This document shows, one piece after another, positions 9,043-17,426 of a DNA stretch of 64,000 nucleotides; the first letter of the stretch is position 1; each line of letters opens with the position of its first letter. The position numbers and the translations under genes are program-made. The stretch lies in assembly GCF_016756615.1 (NCBI RefSeq), contig NZ_AP023262.1, forward strand, positions 62,001 to 126,000. The letters run 5' to 3'. The DNA is from Mesorhizobium sp. L-8-3. GTDB taxonomy: Bacteria; Pseudomonadota; Alphaproteobacteria; Rhizobiales; Rhizobiaceae. The notes below the pieces were generated by a model. It saw nothing but the letters and a program-made list of their open reading frames with translations, was not told where the DNA came from and ran no database searches.

Positions 9043-9457
9043 AGGGGATGGAACCATGTGCAGCGGCTCATCCGATCCGGCTGGGATCCGTTCGCTTTCA
9101 AAGGCTCCTATCCAAGCCGGCGGGTGCCACGCTGCCCTCGCCGCACTTTGATCGCTGTGCCCGCGCAATGCCAGCGGTCGATGGAATCGACCGCTGGAGC
9201 GCGCGACTCTATGGCCCGTGCCTCCTTTGAGGCGAAGCCAAGCGGCCCAGAGGGCCGCACCGGTGATTCAGACCGCGCGGATGCGCCGGCATCCATGTCC
9301 CCTGGATGTGTGAACATCCAGTGCTGGTGGCACAGGATGGCCATGAGGATCGGCTGAGCGAAAACTGCCCTCTTACCAGGTAGCGCCCTCCATTCGGGCT
9401 GTCTTTATGGAGGACCAGGCTGCATCTCAGAAGGTAGTCCCGGCGGCGCCTTCATCC
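9043..9457. other. Hairpin-rich interval between convergent genes
   Basis: No convincing protein gene in 415 bp. A short frame, 9056-9151 (31 codons), follows an AAGGGGATGG ribosome site but has no recognisable domain. Three clean hairpins lie within 150 bp: a perfect 12-bp stem with a 3-nt loop (9171-9182/9186-9197), a 7-bp GC stem GCGGCCC/GGGCCGC with a 3-nt loop (9242-9258), and an 8-bp stem CTGGATGT/ACATCCAG with a 4-nt loop (9302-9321). None is followed by a clear T-run. They could end transcription from both sides or form a structured RNA. Confidence 0.5.
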
Positions 9458-10039
9458 CTATTCCAGCTTCCCCTTATCCAGCGCATCGATGATCCAGTCG
9501 CGCCAGGTCTGGTCCTTGTCGGCGATCTCGGGCACCACGCGCGACGCTTCCTCCATGAAGAAGCGGTAGTCGCGCCCCATCTCCTGGCCGCGCCGCGTGT
9601 GCATGTCGAGCGCCACGTCGATGATCTCGGGCAGCCTCTCGCCGAGCGCGACGGAATGTTTCGCCCAGTTCACAAGATCGTCGCTGGTGCGGTCCTTGGC
9701 GCTGGTGGCGAGCAGGCGGATGGCGTGCGCGGCGAACAGGAACCTGTCTCCGCTCGGCCGCTCGTGACGTTCATGCTGCCGGTAGAGCGTCTCCACCAGA
9801 ACGGGCGCCTGCCTGTTTCCGAAACCGATGTCTTCGACCGAAATGACCGAGAGCCGCGACCACAGCTTCTCCTCAAGGGCCTCGCTCGTGAAATACATTT
9901 CCCAGCCGAGCAGGACGGCATTTTCGAGCAGGCCGCGCCTGATGCTCTTCTGCAAGGCCGAAATCACCTCGTCGGCCGCGAAGCCGTTCGCGGTCCTCAC
10001 CTCCTGCCACGGATCCGGCGGCTGCTGGACCTTCATCAT
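9458..10039 (-). CDS. Stand-alone RarA/MgsA C-terminal-like domain protein
   Basis: 193 residues from ATG at 10039; a GTG at 10042 is an equally usable start after GAGGAGATTGAC. It resembles the C-terminal part of RarA/MgsA (the AAA ATPase at stalled replication forks), not the ATPase itself. The pattern is SIRRGLLENAVLLGWEMYF, then WSRLSVISVEDIGFGN, then FLFAAHAIRLLATSAKDR, matching the order of the family's helical segments. No Walker motifs are present. It follows the LacI gene by 58 bp on the same strand, so both are probably co-transcribed. Its role is unknown; the domain match is by eye and not certain. Confidence 0.6.
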   Translation of the reverse strand: MMKVQQPPDPWQEVRTANGFAADEVISALQKSIRRGLLENAVLLGWEMYFTSEALEEKLWSRLSVISVEDIGFGNRQAPVLVETLYRQHERHERPSGDRFLFAAHAIRLLATSAKDRTSDDLVNWAKHSVALGERLPEIIDVALDMHTRRGQEMGRDYRFFMEEASRVVPEIADKDQTWRDWIIDALDKGKLE

Positions 10040-10097
10040 CACGTCAATCTCCTCTTCATATGCCGTATGTTCGCGCAGCGCGCCCGCAGTCGTCCCG

Positions 10098-11108
10098 TCA
10101 CGGAGACTTGTCCTGCCGCCGGGCGACCGAGCGGCGGACCACCAGTTGCACGGGCAGCCGCGTCAAGGGCGCCGCCTCGGTGTTGCCGAGCAGGGCCACG
10201 AGCCGCTCGAAAGCGATCCTGCCCATCTCGGCCACGGGCTGCCGCACGGTGGTCAGCGGCGGATCGACCAGTTCGGCGAAAGGCATGTCGTCGAAACCGA
10301 CCAGGGACATGTCGGCCGGGACGGCGAGCCCGCGCTGGCGCGCGGCCTGGAGCACGCCGACGGCGATATAATCGGAGCAGGCGAGGATGGCGGTCGGCCT
10401 TTCCCCGCGGTCGACCAATTGCAGCAACGCCTCATGGCCGAACTGCCGGGAATAGTCTCCCAGCAGCATCCTTTCCGGCCGCACCGGCAGGCCGCGCTCG
10501 CGCATCGCCCGCTCGAACCCGGCGAGACGTTCGCGCACGCTGAGCAGCCCGGGCGGACCGCCGATGAGTGCAATGTCCCGATGCCCGGCGTCGATCAGGT
10601 GCATGGCGGCGAGATAGGCACCGTTCTCATTCTCCACGAAGATGCGAGGCAAATCGACGCCGGGCACGTCTTCATCGACCAGCACGACATTGGCATGCCG
10701 GCGCAGGAGCGCCGCCAGCGTGCCGTCGTCCGGACGGTTGGTCATCATGATCAACCCGTCGACATGCTGGTCCGCAAGGCGACGGATCGCGTCGACCGCG
10801 CGCGCGGGGTCGCCATGGGTGGAGGAGATATAGACCGCATAACCGTGACGTTCCGCCTCCGCCTCGATCGCCGCGGCGAGTTCGGCGAAAAAGGGATTGG
10901 CGATCTCGGGCGTGACCAGGCTGATCGACTCGGTCCTGCCGGTGGAGAGCCGTTTCGCCAGGAGATTGGGCCTGTAGTCCAGCCTGGCGACCGCCTCGTC
11001 GATGCGCTTCCGGGTCGCCGCAGGCAATTCGATGCGGTGGTTGAGATAGCGCGACACCAATGTCGGCGAGACGCCCGCCGCTTCGGCAACGTCGTTCAGC
11101 GTCGCCAT
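10098..11108 (-). CDS. LacI family transcriptional regulator of the purine nucleoside operon
   Basis: 336 residues; start at 11108 gives the standard MATLNDVAEAAGVSPTLVSRYLN. The HTH lies at residues 2-20 and the hinge helix, YRPNLLAKRLSTG, near 47-58. The rest is a sugar-binding-protein-like effector domain with VDGLIMMTNRP, VENENGAYLAAMHLI and FDDMPFAELVDPPLTTVRQP. It is divergent to the nucleoside catabolic operon beginning at 11287. The near-palindrome TGTAAAGCGGTTTACA at 11259-11274 in the intervening 178 bp is the probable binding site. The likely effector is a nucleoside or a base released from it. Confidence 0.9.
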   Translation of the reverse strand: MATLNDVAEAAGVSPTLVSRYLNHRIELPAATRKRIDEAVARLDYRPNLLAKRLSTGRTESISLVTPEIANPFFAELAAAIEAEAERHGYAVYISSTHGDPARAVDAIRRLADQHVDGLIMMTNRPDDGTLAALLRRHANVVLVDEDVPGVDLPRIFVENENGAYLAAMHLIDAGHRDIALIGGPPGLLSVRERLAGFERAMRERGLPVRPERMLLGDYSRQFGHEALLQLVDRGERPTAILACSDYIAVGVLQAARQRGLAVPADMSLVGFDDMPFAELVDPPLTTVRQPVAEMGRIAFERLVALLGNTEAAPLTRLPVQLVVRRSVARRQDKSP

Positions 11109-11220
11109 GGACTCACCCCGCTTCTCCCACGACAGTGCGCCGCTCACGGATGTGTCGAAGTCCCGCCTCTTTCACACTTGAGCGCCGCTCGAAAAACATG
11201 CGTCGACGCCTCTTTTGCAT

Positions 11221-11250
11221 TTGACAGCACCGCGGCGAATGGACTTACAT
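11221..11250 (+). promoter_or_regulatory. Promoter of the purine nucleoside operon
   Basis: A perfect -35 box TTGACA at 11221-11226 is followed 17-18 bp later by a weak -10, CTTACAT at 11244-11250. The operator at 11259-11274 overlaps the expected start point, which fits repression by the divergent LacI protein. The -10 is poor, so the exact start is uncertain. Confidence 0.55.
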
Positions 11251-11258
11251 GAGCGCAA

Positions 11259-11274
11259 TGTAAAGCGGTTTACA
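11259..11274. promoter_or_regulatory. LacI-family operator, TGTAAA-GCGG-TTTACA
   Basis: Half-sites TGTAAA and TTTACA are perfect inverted repeats around a central CG, as in many LacI-family operators (AANCGNTT core). It lies between the divergent lacI-type gene (start 11108) and the first operon gene (start 11287), and just downstream of the TTGACA promoter. Confidence 0.7.
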
Positions 11275-11286
11275 CACGCAGGTCAA

Positions 11287-12630
11287 ATGGGTTCAGTCCT
11301 CGTCCACGACGCCACCGTCCTGACCGTCGACAGTGACGGCACGGTCTTCGCCGATGGCTGGGTCGCTTTCGCCGACGGCCGCATCACCGGCGCTGGCCCC
11401 AGGGCCACCACGCCCGACAAGACAGGGTTCGACGAGGCCCACTCGCTCCCCGGACATCTGGTGATGCCGGGGCTGGTCAATGCCCACACGCATTCCGCCA
11501 TGATCCTGTTCCGCGGCTGCTCCGAAGGGCAGAGCCTGCTCACCATGGAAGGCTGGTACAACGCCATTCGCGAGCCGGAACAGTCGCTCGACGCCTCCGA
11601 TATCGGCCCCGCCGTCGCGCTCTCCTGCGCGGAAATGGTGCTGTCGGGCACGACCACCTTCTGCGACCAGTATTTCTTCGCCGACGAGATCGCCGATGCC
11701 GCCGCGGCCAGCGGCATGCGGGCCGTCATCGCCTACGGCATCGTCCAGCTCGGCGACAGCGCGCGCGGCCTGGAGGAACTCGACAAGGCGGCCGCCTTCA
11801 TCGAGCGGCAACGATCGGGCGGCGGGCGCATCGTCCCCTGGTTCGGTCCGCATGCGCCTTATGTGGACAATTCCGAGGATCTGCTCCGGGCCGAGGCGGC
11901 GTTGGCCGTCAAATATGGCTGCGGCATGCATCTGCACATGGCCGCCGGTCCGGAGGACAATGCCGAGACGATGGCCCATTACGGCCTGACGGCGACCGAG
12001 GCGCTCGCGCGCGACGGCTTCTTCGCCGGCCGCGTCCACGCCGCCCACTGCCTCGACCTTTCCGAGGCCGACATCGCCATCTTCGCGGCAGCACCCGCCG
12101 CCTCGGTCGCCCACTGCGCCAGCGCCGGCCTGCGCTCCGGCCGCGAAGGCATCTGTCCGGTGGTCGACCTTCGCCGGGCGGGCGTGACCGTCGCGCTCGG
12201 CACCGACAATGTCGCGGCCAACAATTCCTACGACATGGTTTCGGAGATGCGGGTCGCCGGCCTCGTCGCCTCTCACCGGGAAGGCCGGGCGCAGCCCATC
12301 TCCAGCCGCGAGTTGATCCGCATGGCGACGATCGAGGGCGCGCGAGCGCTCGGACTGGAGAACGAGATCGGCTCGATCGAGCCGGGCAAGGCCGCAGACA
12401 TCATCGCGATCGACATCTCCGGGCCTGGCTATTCCGAAACACCCGACGTCGAGACCCTGCTCGTCTATTCCGGCAGCGGTCGCGATGTCCGCCATGTCTG
12501 GGTTTCCGGCGAGGCGCTGGCGCGCGACGGGAAGCTGACACGCACCGACCATTCAGCCATCCGCAACAATTATTCGAAGACCTACCAAAACTTCTGGGCC
12601 CGTGTCGCCGCGAGAAGAAAGGCCGCCTGA
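11287..12630 (+). CDS. Amidohydrolase, SAH/MTA or guanine deaminase-like
   Basis: 447 residues from the ATG at 11287, close after GCAGGTCAA. Metal-dependent amidohydrolase of the TRZ/ATZ-MtaD group. MPGLVNAHTHSAMILFRGC near residue 60-78 holds the HxH zinc motif, then GCGMHLHMA near 215 gives a second metal His, RVHAAHCLDL near 250 another, and VALGTDNVAANNSYDM near 300 holds the catalytic Asp. Members remove an amino group from purine nucleosides or related rings. It is the first gene of an operon for nucleoside uptake and cleavage, which favours an adenosine-type substrate. S-adenosylhomocysteine and 5-methylthioadenosine are possible too; the exact substrate is not visible. Confidence 0.85.
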   Translation: MGSVLVHDATVLTVDSDGTVFADGWVAFADGRITGAGPRATTPDKTGFDEAHSLPGHLVMPGLVNAHTHSAMILFRGCSEGQSLLTMEGWYNAIREPEQSLDASDIGPAVALSCAEMVLSGTTTFCDQYFFADEIADAAAASGMRAVIAYGIVQLGDSARGLEELDKAAAFIERQRSGGGRIVPWFGPHAPYVDNSEDLLRAEAALAVKYGCGMHLHMAAGPEDNAETMAHYGLTATEALARDGFFAGRVHAAHCLDLSEADIAIFAAAPAASVAHCASAGLRSGREGICPVVDLRRAGVTVALGTDNVAANNSYDMVSEMRVAGLVASHREGRAQPISSRELIRMATIEGARALGLENEIGSIEPGKAADIIAIDISGPGYSETPDVETLLVYSGSGRDVRHVWVSGEALARDGKLTRTDHSAIRNNYSKTYQNFWARVAARRKAA

Positions 12631-13596
12631 TTGACGCACAACAAGCTGATCCTCGATACCGACGGCGGCGTCGACGACGCCCAGGCCCTGCTCCTGCTGA
12701 TCGCGGCAGGCCGCGCGCCCGACGCGATCACTACCGTCTTCGGCAATGTCGGGCTCGATGCCGCCACCCGCAACATGCTGGCGACGCTCGCCGTCGCCGG
12801 CGTCGACATACCGGTCTACAAGGGGGCGGCCGGCCCGCTCACCCAGCCGATCATCGACGCAATCCATATCCATGGCGAGGACGGGCTCGGCGGGGCGCCA
12901 CGTCCGGGCAATATCGGCGATGTCGCCGGCACCGACGCAGTCGGCTTCCTTCGCGAGACGTTGCGCGCCGCGGCGGCCGATGGGCGCCGTGTCGACCTCC
13001 TGATGATCGGCCCGCTCACCAACCTCGCTCTGGCGCTTCGGCTCGAGCCGGACATCGTGGCCGGCATCGGTCAGCTTACCATCATGGGCGGCACCGTCTA
13101 CGGCCGCGGCAACACCACCCCGGCGGCCGAATTCAACATCTATGCCGATCCGGAAGCCGCGGCGATCGTCTTCGCCGCGGAAATCCTGACGGTGGTCGTC
13201 CCGTGGGAACCCTGCGTCACCCACAATCTGACCGGCATGGAGATCGACAGGCTGTTCGGACAGGTGAGCGAAGGCCTGGAGAAAACCTTCTCGCAGGCGC
13301 TGGCGCGTCATTCCCGTCAGATCGTCGCCGGCTTCGGTGCCGGTGACCTCTTCCGCTTCGTCGACCCCTTCGCCGCGGCCGTGGTGGTGGAGCCCGATAT
13401 CGTGACGAAATCGGTGCGGGCCTCGGTCGAGGTGGCGCTTGCGCCCGGCGTAACGCGCGGCATGACCGTCGTCGACCCGTCAGGGCGGCTGGGTACGCCC
13501 ATGGTCACGCTGGTCGAGGAAGCCCGACTCGAACGCCTCGTCGCGCTCTATGCCGCGTCGATCGCCTATGTCCCAAAGCGGAGCCGACCCGGTTGA
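12631..13596 (+). CDS. Nucleoside hydrolase (IU-NH family)
   Basis: 321 residues starting at a TTG (12631) immediately after the stop of the preceding gene; GAAAGG a few bases upstream supports it, and no in-frame ATG exists before the active-site motif. The family splits nucleosides to base and ribose. The N-terminal calcium motif is LILDTDGGVDDAQALLLL (usually DTDPG-DD). GPLTNLALAL near 130 and EFNIYADPEAAAIVF near 168 are conserved. The C-terminal site where the family normally has HDPxA (catalytic His) reads RFVDPFAAAV here, so that His is Val. The sugar pocket looks intact. Leaving-group activation may differ, or the substrate may be unusual. Confidence 0.88.
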   Translation: MTHNKLILDTDGGVDDAQALLLLIAAGRAPDAITTVFGNVGLDAATRNMLATLAVAGVDIPVYKGAAGPLTQPIIDAIHIHGEDGLGGAPRPGNIGDVAGTDAVGFLRETLRAAAADGRRVDLLMIGPLTNLALALRLEPDIVAGIGQLTIMGGTVYGRGNTTPAAEFNIYADPEAAAIVFAAEILTVVVPWEPCVTHNLTGMEIDRLFGQVSEGLEKTFSQALARHSRQIVAGFGAGDLFRFVDPFAAAVVVEPDIVTKSVRASVEVALAPGVTRGMTVVDPSGRLGTPMVTLVEEARLERLVALYAASIAYVPKRSRPG

Positions 13597-13653
13597 CAGC
13601 GCCGACACGCAGTCGATCATAAGAAGAAACAAGAACCACAGAGGTGAACAGAA

Positions 13654-14700
13654 ATGAACAACCCGATTTCGCGCCGGGCCTTCGCCGGCTTCGTGCTGGC
13701 CGCCAGCCTGTCGATCCCGGCCATGTCCGCGGCCCAGGCCGCTGACTACTCCAAGGACAATCCGCTCAAGGTCGTGCTGGTGCTGCATGGCACGCTGGGC
13801 GACAAGAGCTTCTTCGATTCCGCCGCCGCCGGACTGGAGAAGGCCAAGGCCGAACTGCCGGTCGACGTCAAGATCATCGAGGCCGGTTACGACCGCGGCC
13901 GCTGGCAGCCGGCGCTGGCCGACGCGACCGACGGCGGCTACGACGTGGTCATCGCAGGCACCTTCGACATGACTGGCTTCGTGGCGGAGCTCGCGCCGCA
14001 ATATCCCGACACCAGGTTCATCATCTTCGACGACGCGCCCGACTACTCGACCGGCTGCTGCGGCAACGTCATGGGGCTGCTCTACCAGACCTCTTCGGCT
14101 GGCTATCTCGCTGGTTTTGCGGCCGCCAAGCTCAGCAAGAGCGGCACGCTCGGCACCATCATCGGCATGGATTTCCCGACGGTGACGGACTTCAAGGTCG
14201 GCTTCGACGAGGGCGCCAAGGCCGCCAAGCCTGACATCAAGCTGCTCAATGCCGTCTCCGGCACCTTTTCCGATCCGGCGAAGGGCAAGGAGATGGCGCT
14301 CGCCCAGCTCGGCCAGGGCGCGGACATCATCTTCCCGATCGCCGGAGGCACTGGAATCGGTGCGCTGCAGGCCGTGCGCGACGCCCACAAGCTGGCCGTC
14401 GGCGTCGACAGCGACCAGGCATCGATCTTCGAGGCGACCGACCCGGCCCAGGCGGCCGTGATCTTCACCTCCGTCGAGAAGAAGGTCGGTGAATCGCTCT
14501 TCATCGCGCTCAAGGACACGATCGACGGCAAGGCCGAATACGGCAAGCGACTGCTGCTCGGATTGAAGGACGGAGCCGTCGGCATTTCGCGCAACAAACA
14601 ATACGAGACGATCGTGCCGGCCGAGCTGCGTGCCGAGGTCGACGCGCTGCAGGAAAAGATCGCCTCCGGCGAGATCACCCCCGCCACCGTGATGAAATAG
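13654..14700 (+). CDS. BMP family nucleoside-binding protein of ABC importer
   Basis: 348 residues. The N-terminus has a twin-arginine-like element (ISRRAFAGF) then a hydrophobic stretch with cleavage near AQA-AD (residue 29), so export may be by Tat. The mature domain is a PnrA/BMP fold: VLVLHGTLGDKSFFDSAAAGLEKAKAEL, VVIAGTFDMTGFVAELAPQYP, and GADIIFPIAGGTGIGALQAV. BMP proteins bind nucleosides. It sits 57 bp after the nucleoside hydrolase gene and leads the ABC genes, 66 bp ahead of the ATPase, as the periplasmic receptor of this system. Confidence 0.92.
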   Translation: MNNPISRRAFAGFVLAASLSIPAMSAAQAADYSKDNPLKVVLVLHGTLGDKSFFDSAAAGLEKAKAELPVDVKIIEAGYDRGRWQPALADATDGGYDVVIAGTFDMTGFVAELAPQYPDTRFIIFDDAPDYSTGCCGNVMGLLYQTSSAGYLAGFAAAKLSKSGTLGTIIGMDFPTVTDFKVGFDEGAKAAKPDIKLLNAVSGTFSDPAKGKEMALAQLGQGADIIFPIAGGTGIGALQAVRDAHKLAVGVDSDQASIFEATDPAQAAVIFTSVEKKVGESLFIALKDTIDGKAEYGKRLLLGLKDGAVGISRNKQYETIVPAELRAEVDALQEKIASGEITPATVMK

Positions 14701-14766
14701 TCGCGGCTGAAACAGGCATGGCCGGGGTCGCCAATGGCGGCGCCGGCGACTGCACGGACTGACATC

Positions 14767-16311
14767 ATGACACCGCTTCTCGAAGCGATCGGGATCGGCA
14801 AGACCTATCCCGGCGGCGTGGTCGCCAATGACGGCGTGAACCTCTCGGTCGCATCGGGCGAAGTGCATGCCGTCGTGGGCGAGAACGGCGCCGGCAAGTC
14901 GACGCTGATGAAGATCCTGTTCGGGATCGAGCAGCCCGACCAGGGCGAGTTGCGACTCGACGGCCGGCCCATCCGTTTCTCCAATCCGCGCGAGGCAATC
15001 GACGCCGGCATCGGCATGGTTTTCCAGCATTTCTCGCTGGTTCCTTCCTTCGCGGTCTATGAGAACGTCGTGCTCGGCTCCGAGCCGCGAACCGGTATCC
15101 GCTTCGACCGCGGCAAGGCGATCGAGGGCGTGCGTGCGCTCTCCGAGCGGTTCCGGCTGCGGGTCGACCCGACGCCGCCGGTCGGTCTGCTTCCGGTAGG
15201 ACAGCAGCAGCGCGTGGAAATCCTCAAGGCGCTCTACCGCAACGCCCAAGTGCTGATCCTCGACGAGCCGACTGCGGTGCTCGCTCCGCAGGAGGTGACG
15301 GAGCTCTTCGCAGCCATACGCGCGCTGGTCGAACAGGGACGCACGGTCATCTTCATCGCGCACAAGCTGCCCGAGGTGCTGGAGATATCGGACCGTATCA
15401 CCGTGATGCGAGCAGGCAAGGTCGTGGGCTCCGTCACGACATCAGACGTGACCGAGAAGGCCCTCGCCACGATGATGGTCGGCCGCGACGTGGCGCTGCG
15501 GGTCGAGCGCAAGCCCCACAGAGGAGAGCGCGCTCTTGCCGTGGAAAGACTTCACCTCGTAGACGAGAAACGCGCAACGGTCTGCGACGACCTGACCCTT
15601 CACGTCCGGTCGGGAGAGATCGTCGGGTTGGCGGGCGTTGAAGGCAACGGCCAGGCGCAGCTCCTGGAAGCGATCGCCGGCCTGCGACCCGTCGCGGGCG
15701 GCCACATCAGCGTCGACGGCGCCAGCATCCTATCGCTCGACGTGCTGCAACGCCGGGAGCGCGGTGTGGCCAGCATTCCGGAGGACCGCATCGCCGAAGG
15801 CCTGGCGACGGGCGCGACAGTCGCGGAAAACCTGGTGGCGACGCGGTTGGACGACCGGCGCTACGTCCGCAACGGCCTGCTCGACCTGAAGGCGATCCGA
15901 ACCCATGCCGAGCGCATGATCGGGCGCTTCTCGGTGCGGGTCAGCGGCCCGCAGGCGGCGGTCGGCACGCTGTCGGGCGGCAACATGCAGAAGATCGTGG
16001 TGGCCCGCGAATTGTCGGAGCAGCCGAAGGTGCTGCTGGTCAGCCAGCCGACGCGCGGCGTCGACCTCGCCTCCACGCAGTTCATCTGGCATTCCCTGAC
16101 GGAGGCGCGCGATGCCGGCGCGGCTGTGCTGCTCTCCTCGGCGGACCTGTCCGAGCTGCTGGCGCTGTCCGACCGGATCCTGGTGTTCTATCGCGGCCGG
16201 GTCGTCGCCGCCTTCATCAATTCCGACGAGGTCACGCCCGAGACGCTCGGTGCATACATGCTCGGCCTCTCCCGGCAATCGCCCGAAGAGATGAAAGCGG
16301 CTCTCGCATGA
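14767..16311 (+). CDS. Nucleoside ABC importer, double ATPase (BMP-type, RbsA-like)
   Basis: 514 residues; start at 14767 gives a normal MTPLLEAIGIGKTYPG, though no strong ribosome site precedes it (ATG at 14734 in frame is an alternative). It has two ATPase halves. The first has Walker [13 protein letters not shown] near 42 and [18 protein letters not shown] with LILDEPTAVL. The second has GLAGVEGNGQAQLLEAIAG near 285 and LSGGNMQKIVVARELSEQP with LLVSQPTRGVDL. The first half uses Q-rich LPVGQQQR in place of LSGGQ, as is usual for this class. It drives the two permeases that follow, overlapping the first by ATGA. Confidence 0.94.
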   Translation: MTPLLEAIGIGKTYPGGVVANDGVNLSVASGEVHAVVGENGAGKSTLMKILFGIEQPDQGELRLDGRPIRFSNPREAIDAGIGMVFQHFSLVPSFAVYENVVLGSEPRTGIRFDRGKAIEGVRALSERFRLRVDPTPPVGLLPVGQQQRVEILKALYRNAQVLILDEPTAVLAPQEVTELFAAIRALVEQGRTVIFIAHKLPEVLEISDRITVMRAGKVVGSVTTSDVTEKALATMMVGRDVALRVERKPHRGERALAVERLHLVDEKRATVCDDLTLHVRSGEIVGLAGVEGNGQAQLLEAIAGLRPVAGGHISVDGASILSLDVLQRRERGVASIPEDRIAEGLATGATVAENLVATRLDDRRYVRNGLLDLKAIRTHAERMIGRFSVRVSGPQAAVGTLSGGNMQKIVVARELSEQPKVLLVSQPTRGVDLASTQFIWHSLTEARDAGAAVLLSSADLSELLALSDRILVFYRGRVVAAFINSDEVTPETLGAYMLGLSRQSPEEMKAALA

Positions 16312-17426
16312 CGGCCCCGGCTAGGAAACCGCTTGCGTCGGAGACGCGCTGGAGCACGATCCGCCGCGAGGCCCTGCGGGCGGGCGTGGCCGCGGCCGCC
16401 GCCCTGATCGTCGCCTTCCTGATCATCCTTCTGACGTCGAAGGCGCCGCTCGAAGCCTTCCACACGCTGTTGACCGCGCCGATCTCCAAGACCCGCACGA
16501 TCGGCCTGTGGATCGACGACGTCGCCAAGCTGACCGTCACCGGCCTCGCCTTCAGCCTGGTCTTCCAGGCGCGCCAGTTCTCGATGGGCGTCCAGGGCCA
16601 GGTCTATGTCGGCGCGCTGGCGGCCAGCTACATTGCCCTCTCGCCCGTCGGCCAGACCTGGCTGGCGATTCCGCTCGGCGTGTTCTGCGCCATGGTTGCG
16701 GGAGCCTTCTACGGTTTCCTGCCCGGGATCGCCAAGGCGAAGCTCGGCGCCAGCGAGATCGTGTCGTCGCTAATGCTGAACTACATCGCAATCGAGCTCA
16801 CCAATTATCTGGTGCGAACGCAGCTCGTGCCGCCGGGCAGCGGCGTGCTGACCACCAATGCGTTCCCTCCGATCGCGGTGTTTCCTGCGCTGGTATCAAA
16901 CACGCGCATCGACATCGGCCTGATCTTCGCGATCGTCGCGGTGATCGCCGTATGGTTCGCGCTTTACCGCACGAGTTGGGGCCTGAAGCTCAGGCTCGTC
17001 GGGCACAATGCCCGCTTCGCCGAATATGCCGGGATCAGATCCGCCTTCATCATGGTCTCGGCCATGACAGCCGCCGGCGCGCTCGGCGGCCTTCTGGGCG
17101 CGATGTTCGTGCAGGGCCGCGCCTTCGGCAAGCTGACGGTGCTGTTCGAGGGTGGCCTCGCCTTCGAGGGCATCCTCATCGCCATCGTCGCCCGCAGCCG
17201 GCCGCTCGCCGTCCCCATCGTGGCGCTGTTCTACGGCTACCTGCGGCAGGGCGCACAGCTCATGAATATCCGGACCGATGTACCCTCGGAAGTAATCAGC
17301 GTCGTCACGGCCATCATCATCCTGCTGGTGGCCTCGTCCTTCACCATCAGGCCGCGCGTGATCCTCGCCTGGATGCGCGGCGACCGGGCGGCGCGACGAG
17401 CCGCCTTGGCGGAGGCAGGCAAATGA
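16308..17426 (+). CDS. Nucleoside ABC importer, permease 1
   Basis: 372 residues, about nine or ten membrane helices, BMP-type BPD_transp_2 permease. A hydrophilic start (MTAPARKPLASETRWSTIRREAL) is followed by helices from residue 25. Motifs include FSMGVQGQVYVGALAASYIAL near 95, GASEIVSSLMLNYIAI near 147, and LRLVGHNARFAEYAGIR near 225. It overlaps the ATPase gene and permease 2 by four bases (ATGA), so translation is probably coupled. Confidence 0.92.
   Translation: MTAPARKPLASETRWSTIRREALRAGVAAAAALIVAFLIILLTSKAPLEAFHTLLTAPISKTRTIGLWIDDVAKLTVTGLAFSLVFQARQFSMGVQGQVYVGALAASYIALSPVGQTWLAIPLGVFCAMVAGAFYGFLPGIAKAKLGASEIVSSLMLNYIAIELTNYLVRTQLVPPGSGVLTTNAFPPIAVFPALVSNTRIDIGLIFAIVAVIAVWFALYRTSWGLKLRLVGHNARFAEYAGIRSAFIMVSAMTAAGALGGLLGAMFVQGRAFGKLTVLFEGGLAFEGILIAIVARSRPLAVPIVALFYGYLRQGAQLMNIRTDVPSEVISVVTAIIILLVASSFTIRPRVILAWMRGDRAARRAALAEAGK

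Noticed and set aside
9108..9344. Minus-strand frame of 78 codons in the hairpin-rich interval
   Set aside because: No ribosome site or motif, and it spans the hairpins rather than avoiding them.
11109..11286. Purine riboswitch ahead of the nucleoside operon
   Set aside because: No conserved purine-aptamer loops found; the interval is better explained by promoter and LacI operator. The same was looked for upstream of 37167 and 40304 without a match.
13480..15363. A 627-codon open frame on the minus strand
   Set aside because: Antisense to the BMP gene and ABC ATPase; composition is shadow-like and no motifs are present.
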